DNA from: Betaproteobacteria bacterium
Lineage (GTDB): Bacteria; Pseudomonadota; Gammaproteobacteria; Burkholderiales; WYBJ01
Assembly (NCBI GenBank): GCA_009377585.1
Contig: WHTS01000008.1
Span: 41,563 to 105,562, forward strand
Reading direction: 5' to 3'
DNA length: 64,000 nt
Shown: one piece after another, positions 28,503 through 39,486 of the stretch
Layout: each line of letters opens with the position of its first letter
Position numbering within the stretch: the stretch's first letter is position 1
Notes under the pieces: model-generated
Seen by the model: the letters and a program-made list of their open reading frames with translations, nothing else
Database searches by the model: none
Told to the model about the DNA's origin: nothing
Program-made: the position numbers and the translations under genes

Positions 28503-29734
28503 GAGCGGAAGCGGGGATGGCGCTCATCGAGCGGCGCCAGCGGCACGATCACGATTCCCGAGTCGGTGACCGTGTAGTGCCTCGCATCCTGATCCCGGTC
28601 GTAGCCGATGCGCGCGCCGGGCGCGATGGTGTTGTGCCGATCGATGATGGCGCGGCGGATGCGCGCGCCGTCGCCGATGGTGCACGAATCGAACACGATC
28701 GAATCCTCGATCGCGACGTTCTTGCCGACCACGGTGCCGGCACGGACGACGCTGCGTGTGAGCGTGGCATCCTGGATGAGCACGCCCGCGCCGATGTCGC
28801 TGTCCTCGATACGCGCGGCGCCGAAGCTTGCCGGCGGACCCTGGTAGTTGCTCGAGCGAATGGGCCAGCGCGGATTCATGAGATCGAACCGCGGCTCGGC
28901 GCCGAGCGTATCCATGGTGGCGTCGAAATAGGCCTCGATGGTGCCCACGTCGCGCCAGTAGTTCGCTTCCTCGTAGGAATGCATGCCGGGGCATGCATTC
29001 AGCGCGAAATCGTAGGCGAATACGCGCTGCGTCTTGATCAGCCGCGGCAGCACGTCGCGGCCGAAATCGGTGCCGCTGCGGTCGCGAGCCTCGACCAGCG
29101 CCTCGATCAGGGTGCGGGTGCGGAAGATGTAGTTGCCCATCGAGGCGTACGCGCGCGTGGGGTCGGTCGGCATCGTGGGCGGGGCAGGCGGCTTCTCGAC
29201 GAACTCGCGGATGCGGCCGCTCGCATCGCAGTCGATCACGCCGAAGGCCGTGGCTTGCGCGAGCGGCACCGGCAATGCGGCCACCGTCACGTCGGCATCG
29301 CAGGCGAGATGGAAATCGATCATCTGCCGCAGGTCCATGCGATACACGTGATCGGCGCCGAATACCGCCACCACGTCGGGATCGTTCGCCTCGATCAGCG
29401 CAAGATTCTGATAGACGGCATCGGCGGTGCCCTGGAACCATTCCTGGCCCTCGCGCATCTGCGGCGGCACCACCGTGATGAAATGCGACGGGATGGTCGG
29501 ACCCAGCACCCACGCCTCGCGGATGTGCTCGATCAACGATTGCGACTTGTACTGCACCAGGACGTAGATCGAATAGATGCCCGAATTGACCAGGTTCGAG
29601 AGCGCGAAGTCGACGATGCGGTAGCGCCCGCTGAAAGGAACTGCGGGCTTCGAGCGCTCGGCCGTCAAGGGAGAGAGCCGGGTGCCTTCGCCGCCGGCCA
29701 GCACGATGCCCAGCACGCTGTTGCGCGCGCTCAC
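28499..29734 (-). CDS. glgC: Glucose-1-phosphate adenylyltransferase
   Basis: 411 residues. It opens [18 protein letters not shown], the nucleotide-binding GGxGTRL loop with [20 protein letters not shown] after it. [20 protein letters not shown] and FVEKPPAPP are conserved; the C-terminus is a left-handed beta helix with repeats such as [18 protein letters not shown]. It makes ADP-glucose, the donor for glycogen synthase or a GlgM-type enzyme. The start is GTG at 29734, overlapping the treS stop (GTGA). No glgA is in the window. Confidence 0.93.
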
Positions 29735-32700
29735 GCCAGGTTACCTTCGATCAGCTCGGAGAGGCCGCGGATCGGGATCGCGGCCCACTGCGGGCGGCTT
29801 TCAAGCTCGTAGCGCATTTCGTAGAGCCCCTTCTCGATCACGAACAGGTCCAGCAATCGCTTGAACGCCGCTGCGTCCTGTGGGACCGAGAGAAGCCCGA
29901 CGGTGGCGGCCTTGTATCCCGCAAGAAACGCGCCTGTGACGGCGGTCTGCCATTCGAGCGCGTCCTTGCGGAACTCCGCATGCCGGTCCAGATGCTGTGC
30001 AGCCAGGCGCTCCGCGGTCGCGTGGGCGGCATAGCTGGCCGAGCGTACCATGCCGGCAACATCGCGCAGCGGACTCGCCTTGGCACGCCGCTCTTCCACC
30101 GGGCGCATCGGCTCGCCCTCGAAGTCGATGATGACGAAATCGTTGGCCGTGATCAGGACCTGGCCGAAGTGCAGGTCGCCGTGATAGCGGGTCTTCACCA
30201 GGCCCTCGATCCCGACCGATGCTTGCTGCAGGCGATCGAGCAGGTAGCGCCGGCGTGCGAGCAACTCGTCGGCGAGGCTGCGTACCGCCTCGTCCAGCTC
30301 GGGGCGCTTGCGCTCCAGCCGGTCGAAGGTATTGATGGTGTCGGCGCGCACCGTTTCGATCCAGGCTTGCAGGTCGGCAGCGGTGACCGGTTCCGGATCG
30401 AACGCGGGATTGCCCGTGTGGGCGGCGAATGCGCGATGCAACTCGCCCACGCGCATGCCGAGCTTGTGCGCCTGGGTCGTGTATAGGGCGTGCGGATCGA
30501 CAGGGGCGACCGGCGCCTGGGCCTCGGCGGGGACCGCGTTGCCGCCCGCGGTTGCCCCCATATGCCGGTCGAGGTATTCCAGGCTATAGGTCCAGAGGCT
30601 GCCTTGGTTGCGCACGAAGCGCTGGCCGATCGCGAGCGCGGTCGACGACCCGTCGCGGCCGACGTATTCCATCGCGCCCAGCACGCTCGCAATGTTCGGG
30701 TAGGGCGATTCGTCGGTGAGGAAGCGGCCGATCTCGACCTCGGAATTGACGCCGCTTTGCAGGCGCATGTAGCCTTTGAGATACGCGCGCATGCCGAAGT
30801 ACACGCCGATGTTGGATTGCTCCTCGGCTGGGTACTGGATCTCGGCCGCGAGCGCCTCGGCATCGATGTAGTGTTCGTAGACGCCGGTGCGGATGAAACG
30901 CAGCCTCCCCGCGCCGAGCGGCAGGTCGCCCGGCGAACCCATGGAACGCAGCAGCGCGCGGCAGAAATCCGGGTTGCCGAACGCCATGTAGAGCATGCCC
31001 ACGCGGCCTTTGTGGCGAACCTTCGCCAGCGCCCAGGCGCCGTACTTCGGCATCAGGTCCGCGCCGGTTTCTTCCCAGGCGATGGCGAGCGGCAGGAAAT
31101 AGACCTGGGGCGGGATCTCGGCGAACTCCAGCTTCAAGACGGCGAACAGCCAGCTCCCCTCGGGGGTACGCCAGGCGCCTATGTCGGCCAGCGCCATGCC
31201 GGTCATGCGATTGCCCTTGCCCGCGAACCAGCGCCGCGACTCGAGGAACGGCAGCAGGACTTCGTCGCGCAGCTTGTCGGGCGTGGTGTTGGAAATCGCG
31301 CGCAGGACCTCCTTGGCGCCGCCGCGGCCCGAGAACAGATCGCGCCAGCTCTCCAGCAGCACCAGCGTCGGCAGCTCCTTGAGCGGCAGCACCTGCGCAT
31401 GCCAGGTGGGCGGCGGCGCCTCGGCGGAGAGCTGGAAGGCATAGTAGCCGTGGCCGGGCAGCGTCAGCAGGTAGGGCAGCTTCCCCACCGGCGGGAACGA
31501 GGTCTTGCCGCCGAGCTCGACCGGCACGCAGCCCTCGAAGCGCGCCAGATTCAGCTCCACCGCCTGCGCATAGCGCGAGAGGTTGGCCACGCACAGAATG
31601 GTATCGCCATCGTGCTCGCGCAAATAGGCCAGCACCTTGCGATTGCCGGGACGCAGGAACGAGATCGAGCCGCGGCCGAAGGCGCGATGCTTCTTGCGCT
31701 CGCCGATGAGCTTGCGCGTCCAGTTGAGCAGCGACGAGGGATTGCGGGCCTGCGCTTCGACGTTGATCGACTGGTAGCCGTACACGGGGTCCATGTTGAC
31801 CGGCAGGTACAGCCGCTGCGGGTCGGCGCGCGAGAAGCCGGCATTGCGATCGAGGCTCCACTGCATCGGCGTGCGCACGCCGTTGCGATCGCCCAGGTAG
31901 ATGTTGTCCCCCATGCCGAGCTCGTCGCCGTAATAGAGGATGGGCGACCCGGGCATGGTCATCAGCAGGAAGGTCATCAGCTCGATGCGGTCGCGGCTGT
32001 TCTCCAGCAGCGGCGCAAGGCGGCGGCGGATGCCGACGTTCACGCGCATGCGCTGCTCGGCTCCGTACATCTGGTACATGTAGTCGCGCTCGCGGTCGGT
32101 GACCATCTCGAGCGTCAGCTCGTCGTGGTTGCGCAGGAAGATCGCCCACTGGCAGGTCGTGGGGATTTCGGGGGTCTGCTGCATGATCTCGACCACGGGA
32201 TAGCGATCCTCCATCGCCATCGCCATGAACAGCCGCGGCATGAGCGGGAAGTGGTACGCCATATGACACTCGTCGCCCGCGCCGAAGTATTCGCGCACGT
32301 CCTCGGGCCACTGGTTCGCTTCGGCGAGCAGCATCCGGTCGCTGTAGTGCTCGTCCATGAGCGCGCGCAGCTTCTTGATGACGGCGTGCGTTTCGGGCAG
32401 GTTCTCGTTGATCGAGCCTTCGCGCTCGATCAGGTACGGGATCGCGTCCATGCGAAAGCCGTCGATGCCCATGTCGAGCCAGAAGCGCATGGTGCGGAAC
32501 ACCGCTTTCAGTACGTTGGGATTGTCGAAGTTCAGATCCGGCTGGTGGGAGAAGAAGCGGTGCCAGTAATGCGACTGCGCGACCTCGTCCCAGGCCCAGT
32601 TGGAGGTCTCAGTGTCGGTGAAGATGACGCGCGTGCCGGCGTATTTCTTCGGGTCCTCGCTCCACACGTAGTAGTCGCGCTTGGCCGAACCCTTGGGCGC

Positions 32701-33096
32701 GCGCCGCGCCGCCTGGAACCAGGGATGCTGGTCGGAGGTATGGTTCACGACCAGCTCGGTGATGATGTGCAAGCCCCGCCGGTGCGCTTCGCGCACCAGC
32801 TGGCGCACGTCGTTGCGCGTGCCGTAGGCCGGATAGACGTTGTGATAGTCGGCCACGTCGTAGCCGTCGTCGCGCATCGGCGAGGGATAGAACGGCAGCA
32901 GCCAGATCGCCGTGACGCCGAGGTCCTGGATGTAGTCGAGCTTCTCGGTGAGCCCTCTGAAGTCGCCGATGCCGTCGTCGTTGGCATCGAAGAACGCCTT
33001 GACGTGCAGCTCGTAGATGATCGCGTCCTTGTACCAGAGCGTGTCCTCGGTCTTGGCGGCGACGAGCGTCGGATCGAGCACGGCTTGGTCGTTCAT
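29731..33096 (-). CDS. treS: Fused trehalose synthase / maltokinase
   Basis: 1121 residues. Residues 1-550 are TreS (GH13_16): NHTSDQHPWFQAAR, DGFRMDAIPYLIEREGS near 213 (Asp), LLAEANQWPEDV near 256 (Glu) and FLRNHDELTLEMV near 320 (Asp). From about 590 comes the maltokinase (Pep2/Mak) with RRWFAGKGNRM, KTRYHGDLHFGQVL near 972 (catalytic HGDLH) and FVIIDFEGEPMRP near 990 (Mg-binding DFE). Together they turn trehalose to maltose and phosphorylate it to maltose-1-phosphate, substrate of GlgE encoded just upstream. The fusion is common in bacteria with the GlgE pathway. Confidence 0.93.
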   Translation of the reverse strand: MNDQAVLDPTLVAAKTEDTLWYKDAIIYELHVKAFFDANDDGIGDFRGLTEKLDYIQDLGVTAIWLLPFYPSPMRDDGYDVADYHNVYPAYGTRNDVRQLVREAHRRGLHIITELVVNHTSDQHPWFQAARRAPKGSAKRDYYVWSEDPKKYAGTRVIFTDTETSNWAWDEVAQSHYWHRFFSHQPDLNFDNPNVLKAVFRTMRFWLDMGIDGFRMDAIPYLIEREGSINENLPETHAVIKKLRALMDEHYSDRMLLAEANQWPEDVREYFGAGDECHMAYHFPLMPRLFMAMAMEDRYPVVEIMQQTPEIPTTCQWAIFLRNHDELTLEMVTDRERDYMYQMYGAEQRMRVNVGIRRRLAPLLENSRDRIELMTFLLMTMPGSPILYYGDELGMGDNIYLGDRNGVRTPMQWSLDRNAGFSRADPQRLYLPVNMDPVYGYQSINVEAQARNPSSLLNWTRKLIGERKKHRAFGRGSISFLRPGNRKVLAYLREHDGDTILCVANLSRYAQAVELNLARFEGCVPVELGGKTSFPPVGKLPYLLTLPGHGYYAFQLSAEAPPPTWHAQVLPLKELPTLVLLESWRDLFSGRGGAKEVLRAISNTTPDKLRDEVLLPFLESRRWFAGKGNRMTGMALADIGAWRTPEGSWLFAVLKLEFAEIPPQVYFLPLAIAWEETGADLMPKYGAWALAKVRHKGRVGMLYMAFGNPDFCRALLRSMGSPGDLPLGAGRLRFIRTGVYEHYIDAEALAAEIQYPAEEQSNIGVYFGMRAYLKGYMRLQSGVNSEVEIGRFLTDESPYPNIASVLGAMEYVGRDGSSTALAIGQRFVRNQGSLWTYSLEYLDRHMGATAGGNAVPAEAQAPVAPVDPHALYTTQAHKLGMRVGELHRAFAAHTGNPAFDPEPVTAADLQAWIETVRADTINTFDRLERKRPELDEAVRSLADELLARRRYLLDRLQQASVGIEGLVKTRYHGDLHFGQVLITANDFVIIDFEGEPMRPVEERRAKASPLRDVAGMVRSASYAAHATAERLAAQHLDRHAEFRKDALEWQTAVTGAFLAGYKAATVGLLSVPQDAAAFKRLLDLFVIEKGLYEMRYELESRPQWAAIPIRGLSELIEGNLA

Positions 33097-33109
33097 GGGC
33101 TGGGGGCAA

Positions 33110-35182
33110 TCAGAGGAAATAGTCGAAGTCGCGCTCGGTGCGCACGCGCCGGCGCAGGCGGAACACGTGCGCCGGCACGCGGCCTGGATCGAGGCTGACG
33201 AAGTTGCGCGCGCCTTGCCACAGGTAGCGCGCGCCGCTGATCAGCTCGTGCATCTGGTAGGGCGCGGACGAGTCGAGCCCGAGCGCGTCCAGGTCGAGCT
33301 CGGTCCAGCCCGACTGGACGTGATACGGATCGAGATTCACGATCGCCAACACCACGTTGTCGCCGTCGGACTTGGAATAGCAGATCATGGCGTCGTTGTC
33401 GATGCCATGGAAGGCGAGGCTCCAGTCCGACTGCAGCGCGGGGTTGTCGCGGCGCGCGCGGTTGAGTCGCCCGATCAGCTCCGCCAGGCTGTCTTCGCGG
33501 CCGAGGTCCCACTGCCGGATCTGGTATTTCTCGCTGTCCAGATATTCCTCGCTACCCGGTTCGCGCGGCGCATGTTCCATGAGCTCGAAGGCCGGCCCGT
33601 AGATGCCGTAGGAGGCCGCCAGCGTTGCCGCGAGCACGGCGCGCGTCACGAATGCCGCGCGTCCGCCGAACTGCAGATATTCCGTCAGGATGTCCGGGGT
33701 GTTCGGCCACACGTTGGGACGGAAATATTCGCGCCCGGGGCCGTGCGCGAGCTCGGTGAAATACTCGGTCAGCTCGTGCCGGGTGTTGCGCCAGGCGAAG
33801 TAGGTGTACGACTGGCTGAACCCTAGCTTGGCAAGCCGGTGCATGACCTTCGGGCGCGTGAACGCCTCGGCCAGGAAGATCGCGTCGGGATACGCGCGCT
33901 TGGCATCTGCGATCGCCCACTCCCAGAAGGCGAAGGCCTTGGTGTGCGGGTTGTCGACGCGAAAGATGCGCACGCCCTGCTCGAGCCAGAACTCGATCAC
34001 TTGCCGCAATTCCTTCCACAGCGCTGGCCAGTCGTCCGACTCGAAATTGAAGGGATAGATGTCCTGGTATTTCTTGGGCGGATTCTCCGCGTATTGCACG
34101 CTGCCATCGGGCCGGTGGCGAAACCACTGCGGATGGGATTCGACATACGGGTGGTCGGGCGCGCACTGGTAGGCCAGGTCGAGCGCAACTTCCAACCCGT
34201 GCTGGCCCGCTTGAGCGAGCAGGCGCTGGAAATCGGCAGCCGTGCCGAGCTGCGCGTGCACGGCAGTGTGCCCGCCCTCGGCGGCGCCGATTGCCCACGG
34301 GCTGCCGACGTCGTCGGCAGTGGCGACGAGCGTATTGTTGCGGCCCTTGCGCCGTTCGCGCCCGATCGGATGGATGGGCGGCAGATACAGCACGTCGAAG
34401 CCCATGGCGGCGACGTAAGGCAGGCGCGCGATCACGTCGTCGAACGTGCCATGGCGGCCGTCCGGGCCTGTCGAGCGCGGAAAGAGCTCGTACCAGGTGC
34501 TGAAGCGGGCCCGCTTGCGATCCACGATGACGGCGAGCTCTCGCGGCCACGACGTTTCGAAGCGCCGGTCGGGATGGGCCAGCGCCAGCTCGGCGAGCTC
34601 GGGGTCGAGGGCGAGGGTGCGAAGGGTGTCGATGTCCTGTTCTTTGCGAAGTTGTTCGGCCCAGGCTTGCAGGCGCGCCCCGGGTTCGCTTTGGCCGGCG
34701 CGCTGCGCAGCCTGACCGATCAACTCGGCACCCGCGAGCGCGGCGCTGCGAATGTCTTCGGCCTCGACGCGGCGTTCGAAGTCGTGCCGCCAGGAAAGAA
34801 ACGCATCCACCCAGGCCACGACGCTATACAAGTATCGCCCCGGACGCCCGACGCGGAATTCGCCGTGCCAGCGGTCGTTGGGTGCCGCCAGCATGTGCAC
34901 TTCATGCCATTGCGCTTCGGTCTCGTGGCGCCAGCGCAGCAGGCATACGAGCGCGTCATGGCCGTCGGTGAAGCAATCGGCCTCGACCCCGACGCGTTCG
35001 CCTTGAACGCGCTTGATCGGGAAGCGGCCGCCGTCGACCGAAGGCGAGACGGCCTCGATGACTGCGCGGATGCGGCCTTCCGCAGGCAGGCTCGGGCACG
35101 CCGCTTCCACCTGGCCCTCGGCGCGCGCGGGCGCGCTGCGTTGCCGAGCCGCCGAGCGGCCCCCGGCCCGGGCTTCAGACAT
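33110..35182 (-). CDS. glgE: Alpha-1,4-glucan:maltose-1-phosphate maltosyltransferase
   Basis: 690 residues. The N-terminal domains carry RGRYLYSV-like strands, then [20 protein letters not shown], the hallmark GlgE block. The barrel has [40 protein letters not shown] near 405 (nucleophile Asp) and [15 protein letters not shown] near 436 (acid/base Glu). It extends alpha-glucan by two glucose units from maltose-1-phosphate. It overlaps glgB by eight bases and precedes treS/mak by 13. The first 35 residues ([14 protein letters not shown]...) are basic and low-complexity, so an internal start cannot be ruled out. Confidence 0.93.
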   Translation of the reverse strand: MSEARAGGRSAARQRSAPARAEGQVEAACPSLPAEGRIRAVIEAVSPSVDGGRFPIKRVQGERVGVEADCFTDGHDALVCLLRWRHETEAQWHEVHMLAAPNDRWHGEFRVGRPGRYLYSVVAWVDAFLSWRHDFERRVEAEDIRSAALAGAELIGQAAQRAGQSEPGARLQAWAEQLRKEQDIDTLRTLALDPELAELALAHPDRRFETSWPRELAVIVDRKRARFSTWYELFPRSTGPDGRHGTFDDVIARLPYVAAMGFDVLYLPPIHPIGRERRKGRNNTLVATADDVGSPWAIGAAEGGHTAVHAQLGTAADFQRLLAQAGQHGLEVALDLAYQCAPDHPYVESHPQWFRHRPDGSVQYAENPPKKYQDIYPFNFESDDWPALWKELRQVIEFWLEQGVRIFRVDNPHTKAFAFWEWAIADAKRAYPDAIFLAEAFTRPKVMHRLAKLGFSQSYTYFAWRNTRHELTEYFTELAHGPGREYFRPNVWPNTPDILTEYLQFGGRAAFVTRAVLAATLAASYGIYGPAFELMEHAPREPGSEEYLDSEKYQIRQWDLGREDSLAELIGRLNRARRDNPALQSDWSLAFHGIDNDAMICYSKSDGDNVVLAIVNLDPYHVQSGWTELDLDALGLDSSAPYQMHELISGARYLWQGARNFVSLDPGRVPAHVFRLRRRVRTERDFDYFL

Positions 35183-37073
35183 CGGGCGCTCCGAAGATCA
35201 GCGCCGCCAGCGGCGGCAGCGTGAGCGTGAGCGAGCGCAGGTGTCCGTGCGCCGGCACCGGGCTCGTCTCCATCCCGCCGAGGTTGCCCATGCCGCTGCC
35301 GCCGTAGCGCGGGGCATCGCTGTTCAGCAATTCGCGCCAGTAGCCGGCGAACGGCACGCCGACGATGTAGTTGTGCTGCGGCACCGGGGTCAAGTTGCAC
35401 ACCACCAGCATCGGCTTGGTGTTCTCGCCGCCGTAGCGCATATAGCTGATGACGCTGGTGTGCGCATCGTTGCAGTCGATCCAGGCGAACCCGGAGCCGT
35501 CGAAGTCGCGCTGGTGCAGCGCCGGCTGCGCCCGGTAGAGCGCGTTGAGATCGCTCATCCAGGTTTGCAGCTCGGCATGCGGAGCGTAGTCGAGCAGGTG
35601 CCAATCGATCGAGCCGTCGTGCGACCACTCGCGCCGCTCGCCGATCTCTGCGCCCATGAAGAGCAGCTTCTTGCCCGGGTGGGTCCACATGTAGCCGAAC
35701 AGCAGGCGCAGGTTGGCGAACTTCTGCCACTCGTCGCCCGGCATCTTCTCCAGCAGCGCGCGCTTGCCGTATACGACCTCGTCGTGCGACAGCGGCAGCA
35801 CGAAGTTCTCGTGGAAGGCGTAGACGAGCGAGAAGGTGAGGCGGTGGTGATGGTAGCTGCGATAGAGCGGATCGATCGCCATGTAGTCGAGCGTGTCGTG
35901 CATCCAGCCCATGTTCCACTTCAGCCCGAAGCCCAGGCCCCCGGTATAGACCGGGCGCGACACCTGCGGCCATGCGGTCGACTCCTCGGCGATCACCTGC
36001 ACGCCCGGATGGTCGCGATAGGCCGTTTCGTTCAACTTGCGCAAAAACTCGATCGCATCCAGGTTCTCCCTGCCGCCGTAGCGGTTCGGGATCCATTCGC
36101 CCGCCTTGCGCCCGTAGTCCAGATACAGCATCGAGGCGACCGCGTCGACGCGCAGCCCGTCGATGTGATAGCGATCCAGCCAGAACATGGCCGACGAGAG
36201 CAGGAACGCGCGCACTTCGTTGCGGCCGTAGTTGAAGATGTACGACTTCCATTCCGGGTGGAATCCCTGCCGTGGATCGGCGTGCTCGTACAGGAACGTG
36301 CCGTCGAAGTAATGCAGGCCGTGCGCGTCGTTCGGAAAATGCGACGGGACCCAGTCGAGGATGACCGCGATGCCGGCCTGGTGCAATGTATCGACCAGAT
36401 ACATGAAGTCCTGCGGGTTGCCGTAGCGGGCGGTCGGAGCGAAGTAGCCGGTGGTCTGGTAGCCCCACGAGCCATAGAAGGGATGCTCGGTGATCGGCAG
36501 CAGCTCGACGTGAGTGAAGCCCACTCGCTGCACGTAATCGGCCAACGCATGCGCGGCTTCGCGATAACCGAGCCAGTCGCCGTTGGGCTTGCGCCGCCAC
36601 GAGCCGAGATGCAGCTCGTAGGTCGACATCGGCGCATCGAGCGCATTGGCGCGCGCGCGTCGCTGCATCCAGTCCGCGTCCTCCCACTTGTAGTCGAGAT
36701 TCCATGCGCGCGATGCGGTGGCAGGCGGCTGCTCGGCGTAGAACGCCAGCGGGTCGGCCTTTTCCCCGACGTATCCCTGCCGCTGCGATTCGATGCGGTA
36801 CTTGTAGGCCTGGCCGGGCCGGATGCCGGCAACGAATCCTTCCCAGATGCCGGAGCTGTCGGCGCGAGGCACGAGTGGGTGGACGTCGGGTCGCCAGTCG
36901 GACCATTCGCCGATGACGGCGACGTGGCGCGCATTCGGCGCCCATACACCAAAATGCGCCCCGGGGTGCGCGCCGGACGCGTCGTCTTGGCTGCCGAAGT
37001 GGCAGCCGAGATGGCGATAAAGCCGGCTATGCGTGCCCTCGCGGAAGAGGTAGATGTCGTGATCGGTCAGCAC
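35175..37073 (-). CDS. glgB: 1,4-alpha-glucan branching enzyme
   Basis: 632 residues, shorter than the 728 of E. coli, lacking the extra N1 domain. It opens [18 protein letters not shown], then CBM48 ([20 protein letters not shown]). Catalytic blocks: [20 protein letters not shown] near 307 (Asp), [15 protein letters not shown] near 359 (Glu) and [18 protein letters not shown] near 427 (Asp). It adds alpha-1,6 branches to the glucan made by GlgE. It is first in the operon. The start is a GTG at 37073 without a clear ribosome site; the frame stays open upstream (QIGPARPIN), so the true start may be earlier. Confidence 0.92.
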   Translation of the reverse strand: MLTDHDIYLFREGTHSRLYRHLGCHFGSQDDASGAHPGAHFGVWAPNARHVAVIGEWSDWRPDVHPLVPRADSSGIWEGFVAGIRPGQAYKYRIESQRQGYVGEKADPLAFYAEQPPATASRAWNLDYKWEDADWMQRRARANALDAPMSTYELHLGSWRRKPNGDWLGYREAAHALADYVQRVGFTHVELLPITEHPFYGSWGYQTTGYFAPTARYGNPQDFMYLVDTLHQAGIAVILDWVPSHFPNDAHGLHYFDGTFLYEHADPRQGFHPEWKSYIFNYGRNEVRAFLLSSAMFWLDRYHIDGLRVDAVASMLYLDYGRKAGEWIPNRYGGRENLDAIEFLRKLNETAYRDHPGVQVIAEESTAWPQVSRPVYTGGLGFGLKWNMGWMHDTLDYMAIDPLYRSYHHHRLTFSLVYAFHENFVLPLSHDEVVYGKRALLEKMPGDEWQKFANLRLLFGYMWTHPGKKLLFMGAEIGERREWSHDGSIDWHLLDYAPHAELQTWMSDLNALYRAQPALHQRDFDGSGFAWIDCNDAHTSVISYMRYGGENTKPMLVVCNLTPVPQHNYIVGVPFAGYWRELLNSDAPRYGGSGMGNLGGMETSPVPAHGHLRSLTLTLPPLAALIFGAPDV

Positions 37074-37382
37074 GTTGATCGGCCGGGCTGGACCAATCTG
37101 GGACTGGCCCCCCGCCTCCCGCCTTTCCTCTTGATGTCCTTGTCAGCTGGCGTCGATGTACCGGATGGGATACAGGACTGCAACCGAAGTTCCCGGGCCC
37201 TCGGTGACCGCCAGAGCGGGCATGTCGATTGCCTCGCGTCGTTCCGGCGAGCGCGGACCCGCGGCGTCCTTCGCTGCGTCTCGCGGGCCGTATGGGCCTG
37301 AGTGCAAGGCTTCGACGTACGGCCTCGGCTTGAACAGCGGTCCCGAACAAGGCATCCTCGCGGATTTTCCGGAGGTGTAAGG
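37074..37382. other. Divergent promoter region between glgB and a Bug gene
   Basis: About 309 bases, GC-rich and without a supported gene. It must hold the promoter of the whole glucan/trehalose operon (leftward) and that of the Bug gene (rightward, with GGAGGT before its ATG). I see no strong sigma-70 pair. Confidence 0.4.
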
Positions 37383-38417
37383 ATGCACAGGTTCCGGTTC
37401 GGCCCGCGGCGCGCGGCCAAGTTCGTCTGGCCGCTCACGGTGGTCAAGTTCGGCTGGCCGCTCACGGCCGTCGCATTATGCACGCTCACTGCGCTCGGCA
37501 GCGTTGTCGCACAGGCACAATCGTATCCTAGTCGTCCCGTACGGATGATCGTTCCGCTGGCGCCCGGCGGCAGCATGGACACGATTGCCCGTGCACTCGG
37601 GCACAAGCTGACCGAAGCGACGGGGCAGAACTTCGTGGTCGACAACCGTCCCGGCGCCGGCAGCTCAATCGGGTTGGAGACCGCCGCCAATTCACCCAAG
37701 GACGGCCATACCGTCGTGGTCATCAGCGCGACCTCGCTGGTCTATCCAATCCTGTACAAGGCGCGCTTCGACGTGGTGCGCGATTTCGAGCCGGTTTCGC
37801 AGATCACGGCGCAAGGTTATCTGCTGGCGGTGAACCCGGCCAAAGTGCCCGTTCATTCGGTGGCGGAGTTCGTCAAGCACCTCAAAGCGAATCCCGGCAA
37901 GCTCAATTTCGCCTCCTCGGGGATCGGCAGCCTCATCCATCTGAGCGGCGAGCTGTTCATGGTTGCAACCGGCACCCGCATGACGCACGTTCCGTACAAG
38001 GGCATGGGTGCCGCCTACGCGGACCTGGTCGCCGGCAACATCGAGCTGTCGTTTCCGACCATCGTCTCGTCGCAGGCGCATGTCAAGGCGGGGCGGCTGC
38101 GTGCGCTCGCCGTCACGCTGCCCAAGCGCGCGCCGGCGGTCCCGGATCTTCCGACCATGGCCGAGGCGGGCGTGAAAGGCGTGGTGGTGACCAACTGGTA
38201 CGGCGTGCTTGCCCCGGCCGGGACGCCGCGCCCGGTGGTCGACCAGCTCAATCGCGAGATCGTGAAGGTCATGCACGAGCCGGAGATGATGAAGCGACTC
38301 GTCGGGGACGGCTCCGAGGCGGTCGGCAGCTCGCCCGCACAATTCCGCCAGCATATGCTGGCGGAGCGCGACCAGTGGACCAAGGTGATCAAGCAAGCGG
38401 GAATCAGCGGAAAATAG
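37383..38417 (+). CDS. Bug/TctC-family periplasmic solute-binding protein
   Basis: 344 residues. After a long, partly duplicated signal region, the mature part begins QSYPSRPVRMIVPLAPGGSM, followed by VVDNRPGAGSSIGLE and the periplasmic two-lobe fold; DLPTMAEAGVKGVVV and WTKVIKQAGISGK close it as in other Bug proteins. It binds a small carboxylate in the periplasm. The ATG follows GGAGGT. The N-terminus has two near-identical KF(V/G)WPLT(V/A)V units. It is isolated, diverging from the glucan operon, with its own terminator. Confidence 0.9.
   Translation: MHRFRFGPRRAAKFVWPLTVVKFGWPLTAVALCTLTALGSVVAQAQSYPSRPVRMIVPLAPGGSMDTIARALGHKLTEATGQNFVVDNRPGAGSSIGLETAANSPKDGHTVVVISATSLVYPILYKARFDVVRDFEPVSQITAQGYLLAVNPAKVPVHSVAEFVKHLKANPGKLNFASSGIGSLIHLSGELFMVATGTRMTHVPYKGMGAAYADLVAGNIELSFPTIVSSQAHVKAGRLRALAVTLPKRAPAVPDLPTMAEAGVKGVVVTNWYGVLAPAGTPRPVVDQLNREIVKVMHEPEMMKRLVGDGSEAVGSSPAQFRQHMLAERDQWTKVIKQAGISGK
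37418..37471 (+). repeat. 27-bp tandem duplication inside the Bug signal peptide
   Basis: 37418-37444 and 37445-37471 differ at only about three or four of 27 bases. In protein terms KFVWPLTVV is followed by KFGWPLTAV. The duplication keeps frame and lengthens the signal peptide by nine residues. Confidence 0.85.
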
Positions 38418-38434
38418 GCGCGATGAGCATCGAC

Positions 38435-38466
38435 AAAGAAGCCGGCGCGAACGCCGGCTTCTTTCG
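38435..38466 (+). terminator. Intrinsic terminator after the Bug gene
   Basis: AAAGAAGCCGGCG (38435-38447), loop CGAA, CGCCGGCTTCTTT (38452-38464): a perfect 13-bp stem ending in TTCTTTC. It begins 18 bases after the Bug stop. Confidence 0.85.
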
Positions 38467-38514
38467 ATGCGCTCCGATACTGCCGGAGCCCTGATTGCGA
38501 AATGCTAACCGGGG

Positions 38515-39051
38515 TTAGCGCCCGTCCCGATCGGCGTCGCCGGGCATGACGTGCTCGATTCGGTCCCAGGCGGCACGCGCCGGACGCCGCGCCTTGTCCC
38601 ACGACAAACCGTTGGCGGCGCGACGCCGGTTGTATTCCGCTTCGATGTCGCGCTCGACTTCTTCGAAGGAGCGTGGCTCGGTGTAGTAGCGACTGCGGCC
38701 CTCGTAGCCGACGCGATAGGCGGGCGCATAGTCGTCCCAGCCACGGCCTTCTTCGTAGTACGGCTCGTGCACATAGCGCTCGCGCCAATATGCGTCCTCC
38801 ACCGTCGGGTCGATTTTTTCCGCGACGCTCTTGCCGGCCAGGCCGCCGACCACTGCGCCTACGGCGGCACCAACCGCCGTACCCACCGGGCCCGCCACCG
38901 TGCCGGTAGCGGCACCGACTGCCGCACCTCCAGCCGCCGCGCCGACACCCACACCGACCGGATGCGCACCCGCCGCGCCGCTGATCGGATCGCGATTCGC
39001 ATCCTTGTCCTTGACCTCGACACCCTTCTTGGTCACCTTTTTCTTCGCCAT
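38515..39051 (-). CDS. Glycine-zipper domain protein
   Basis: 178 residues. A lysine-rich start (MAKKKVTKKGVEVKDKD) is followed by a long Gly/Ala membrane-type segment (for example GVGAAAGGAAVGAATGT) around 33-75, then a charged, aromatic tail (RERYVHEPYYEEGRGWDDY). Proteins of this layout are common in stress-associated gene sets of Burkholderiales; no enzymatic function is known to me. The ATG at 39051 is preceded by AAAGGAGA in a good position. Confidence 0.75.
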   Translation of the reverse strand: MAKKKVTKKGVEVKDKDANRDPISGAAGAHPVGVGVGAAAGGAAVGAATGTVAGPVGTAVGAAVGAVVGGLAGKSVAEKIDPTVEDAYWRERYVHEPYYEEGRGWDDYAPAYRVGYEGRSRYYTEPRSFEEVERDIEAEYNRRRAANGLSWDKARRPARAAWDRIEHVMPGDADRDGR

Positions 39052-39210
39052 TGCGAAAATCTCCTTTTGAAAGAATCGTCAATCACGGCCTTCGGAATCC
39101 CCGAGACCACTCGACCGACAGAGTCCGCACGACGCGCGCCCGGGTACCCGAGGCATGCTGTGTGCGAAGGCCGCGGCCGGTGTCGCAACCATGGAGAGGA
39201 GGAAGCGCAA

Positions 39211-39486
39211 ATGGCGAAGTACGGAAAGAAGGCATCGAAGAAAGTCGCAAGGGTGATGCGCGAGCGCAAGCGCGGCACGCTCAAGAGCGGCCGCTCCGGC
39301 AAGACGGTGAAGAGCCGCAAGCAGGCGATCGCGATCGGGCTGTCCGAGGCACGCCGGGCGGGCGCGAAGGTGCCGGCGAAGAAGGGCGCGTCAAAGAAAA
39401 GCAGCGCCAAGAAGAGCAGCAGCAAGAAGAGCAGCAGCCGCAAGACCAGCAGCAGAAAGCGCGGCGCACGCAGAACGAGCCGCTGA
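39211..39486 (+). CDS. Lysine-rich DUF6496-like small protein
   Basis: 91 residues. It begins MAKYGKKASKKVARVMRERK and has the conserved core SRKQAIAIGLSEARRAGAKV, which I associate with DUF6496. The C-terminal third is Lys/Ser/Arg repeats (KKSSSKKSSSRKTSS) like histone H1 tails, suggesting nucleic-acid binding. GAGAGGAGGAAGC precedes the ATG. It is divergent from the glycine-zipper gene. Role is inferred only from composition. Confidence 0.75.
   Translation: MAKYGKKASKKVARVMRERKRGTLKSGRSGKTVKSRKQAIAIGLSEARRAGAKVPAKKGASKKSSAKKSSSKKSSSRKTSSRKRGARRTSR

Noticed and set aside
30490..33198. Long plus-strand open frame (about 900 codons) opposite treS/mak
   Set aside because: Antisense shadow of high-GC codons, no family features, and the minus strand holds a clear bifunctional enzyme.
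35013..37301. Long plus-strand open frame opposite glgB
   Set aside because: Shadow of glgB; same reasoning.
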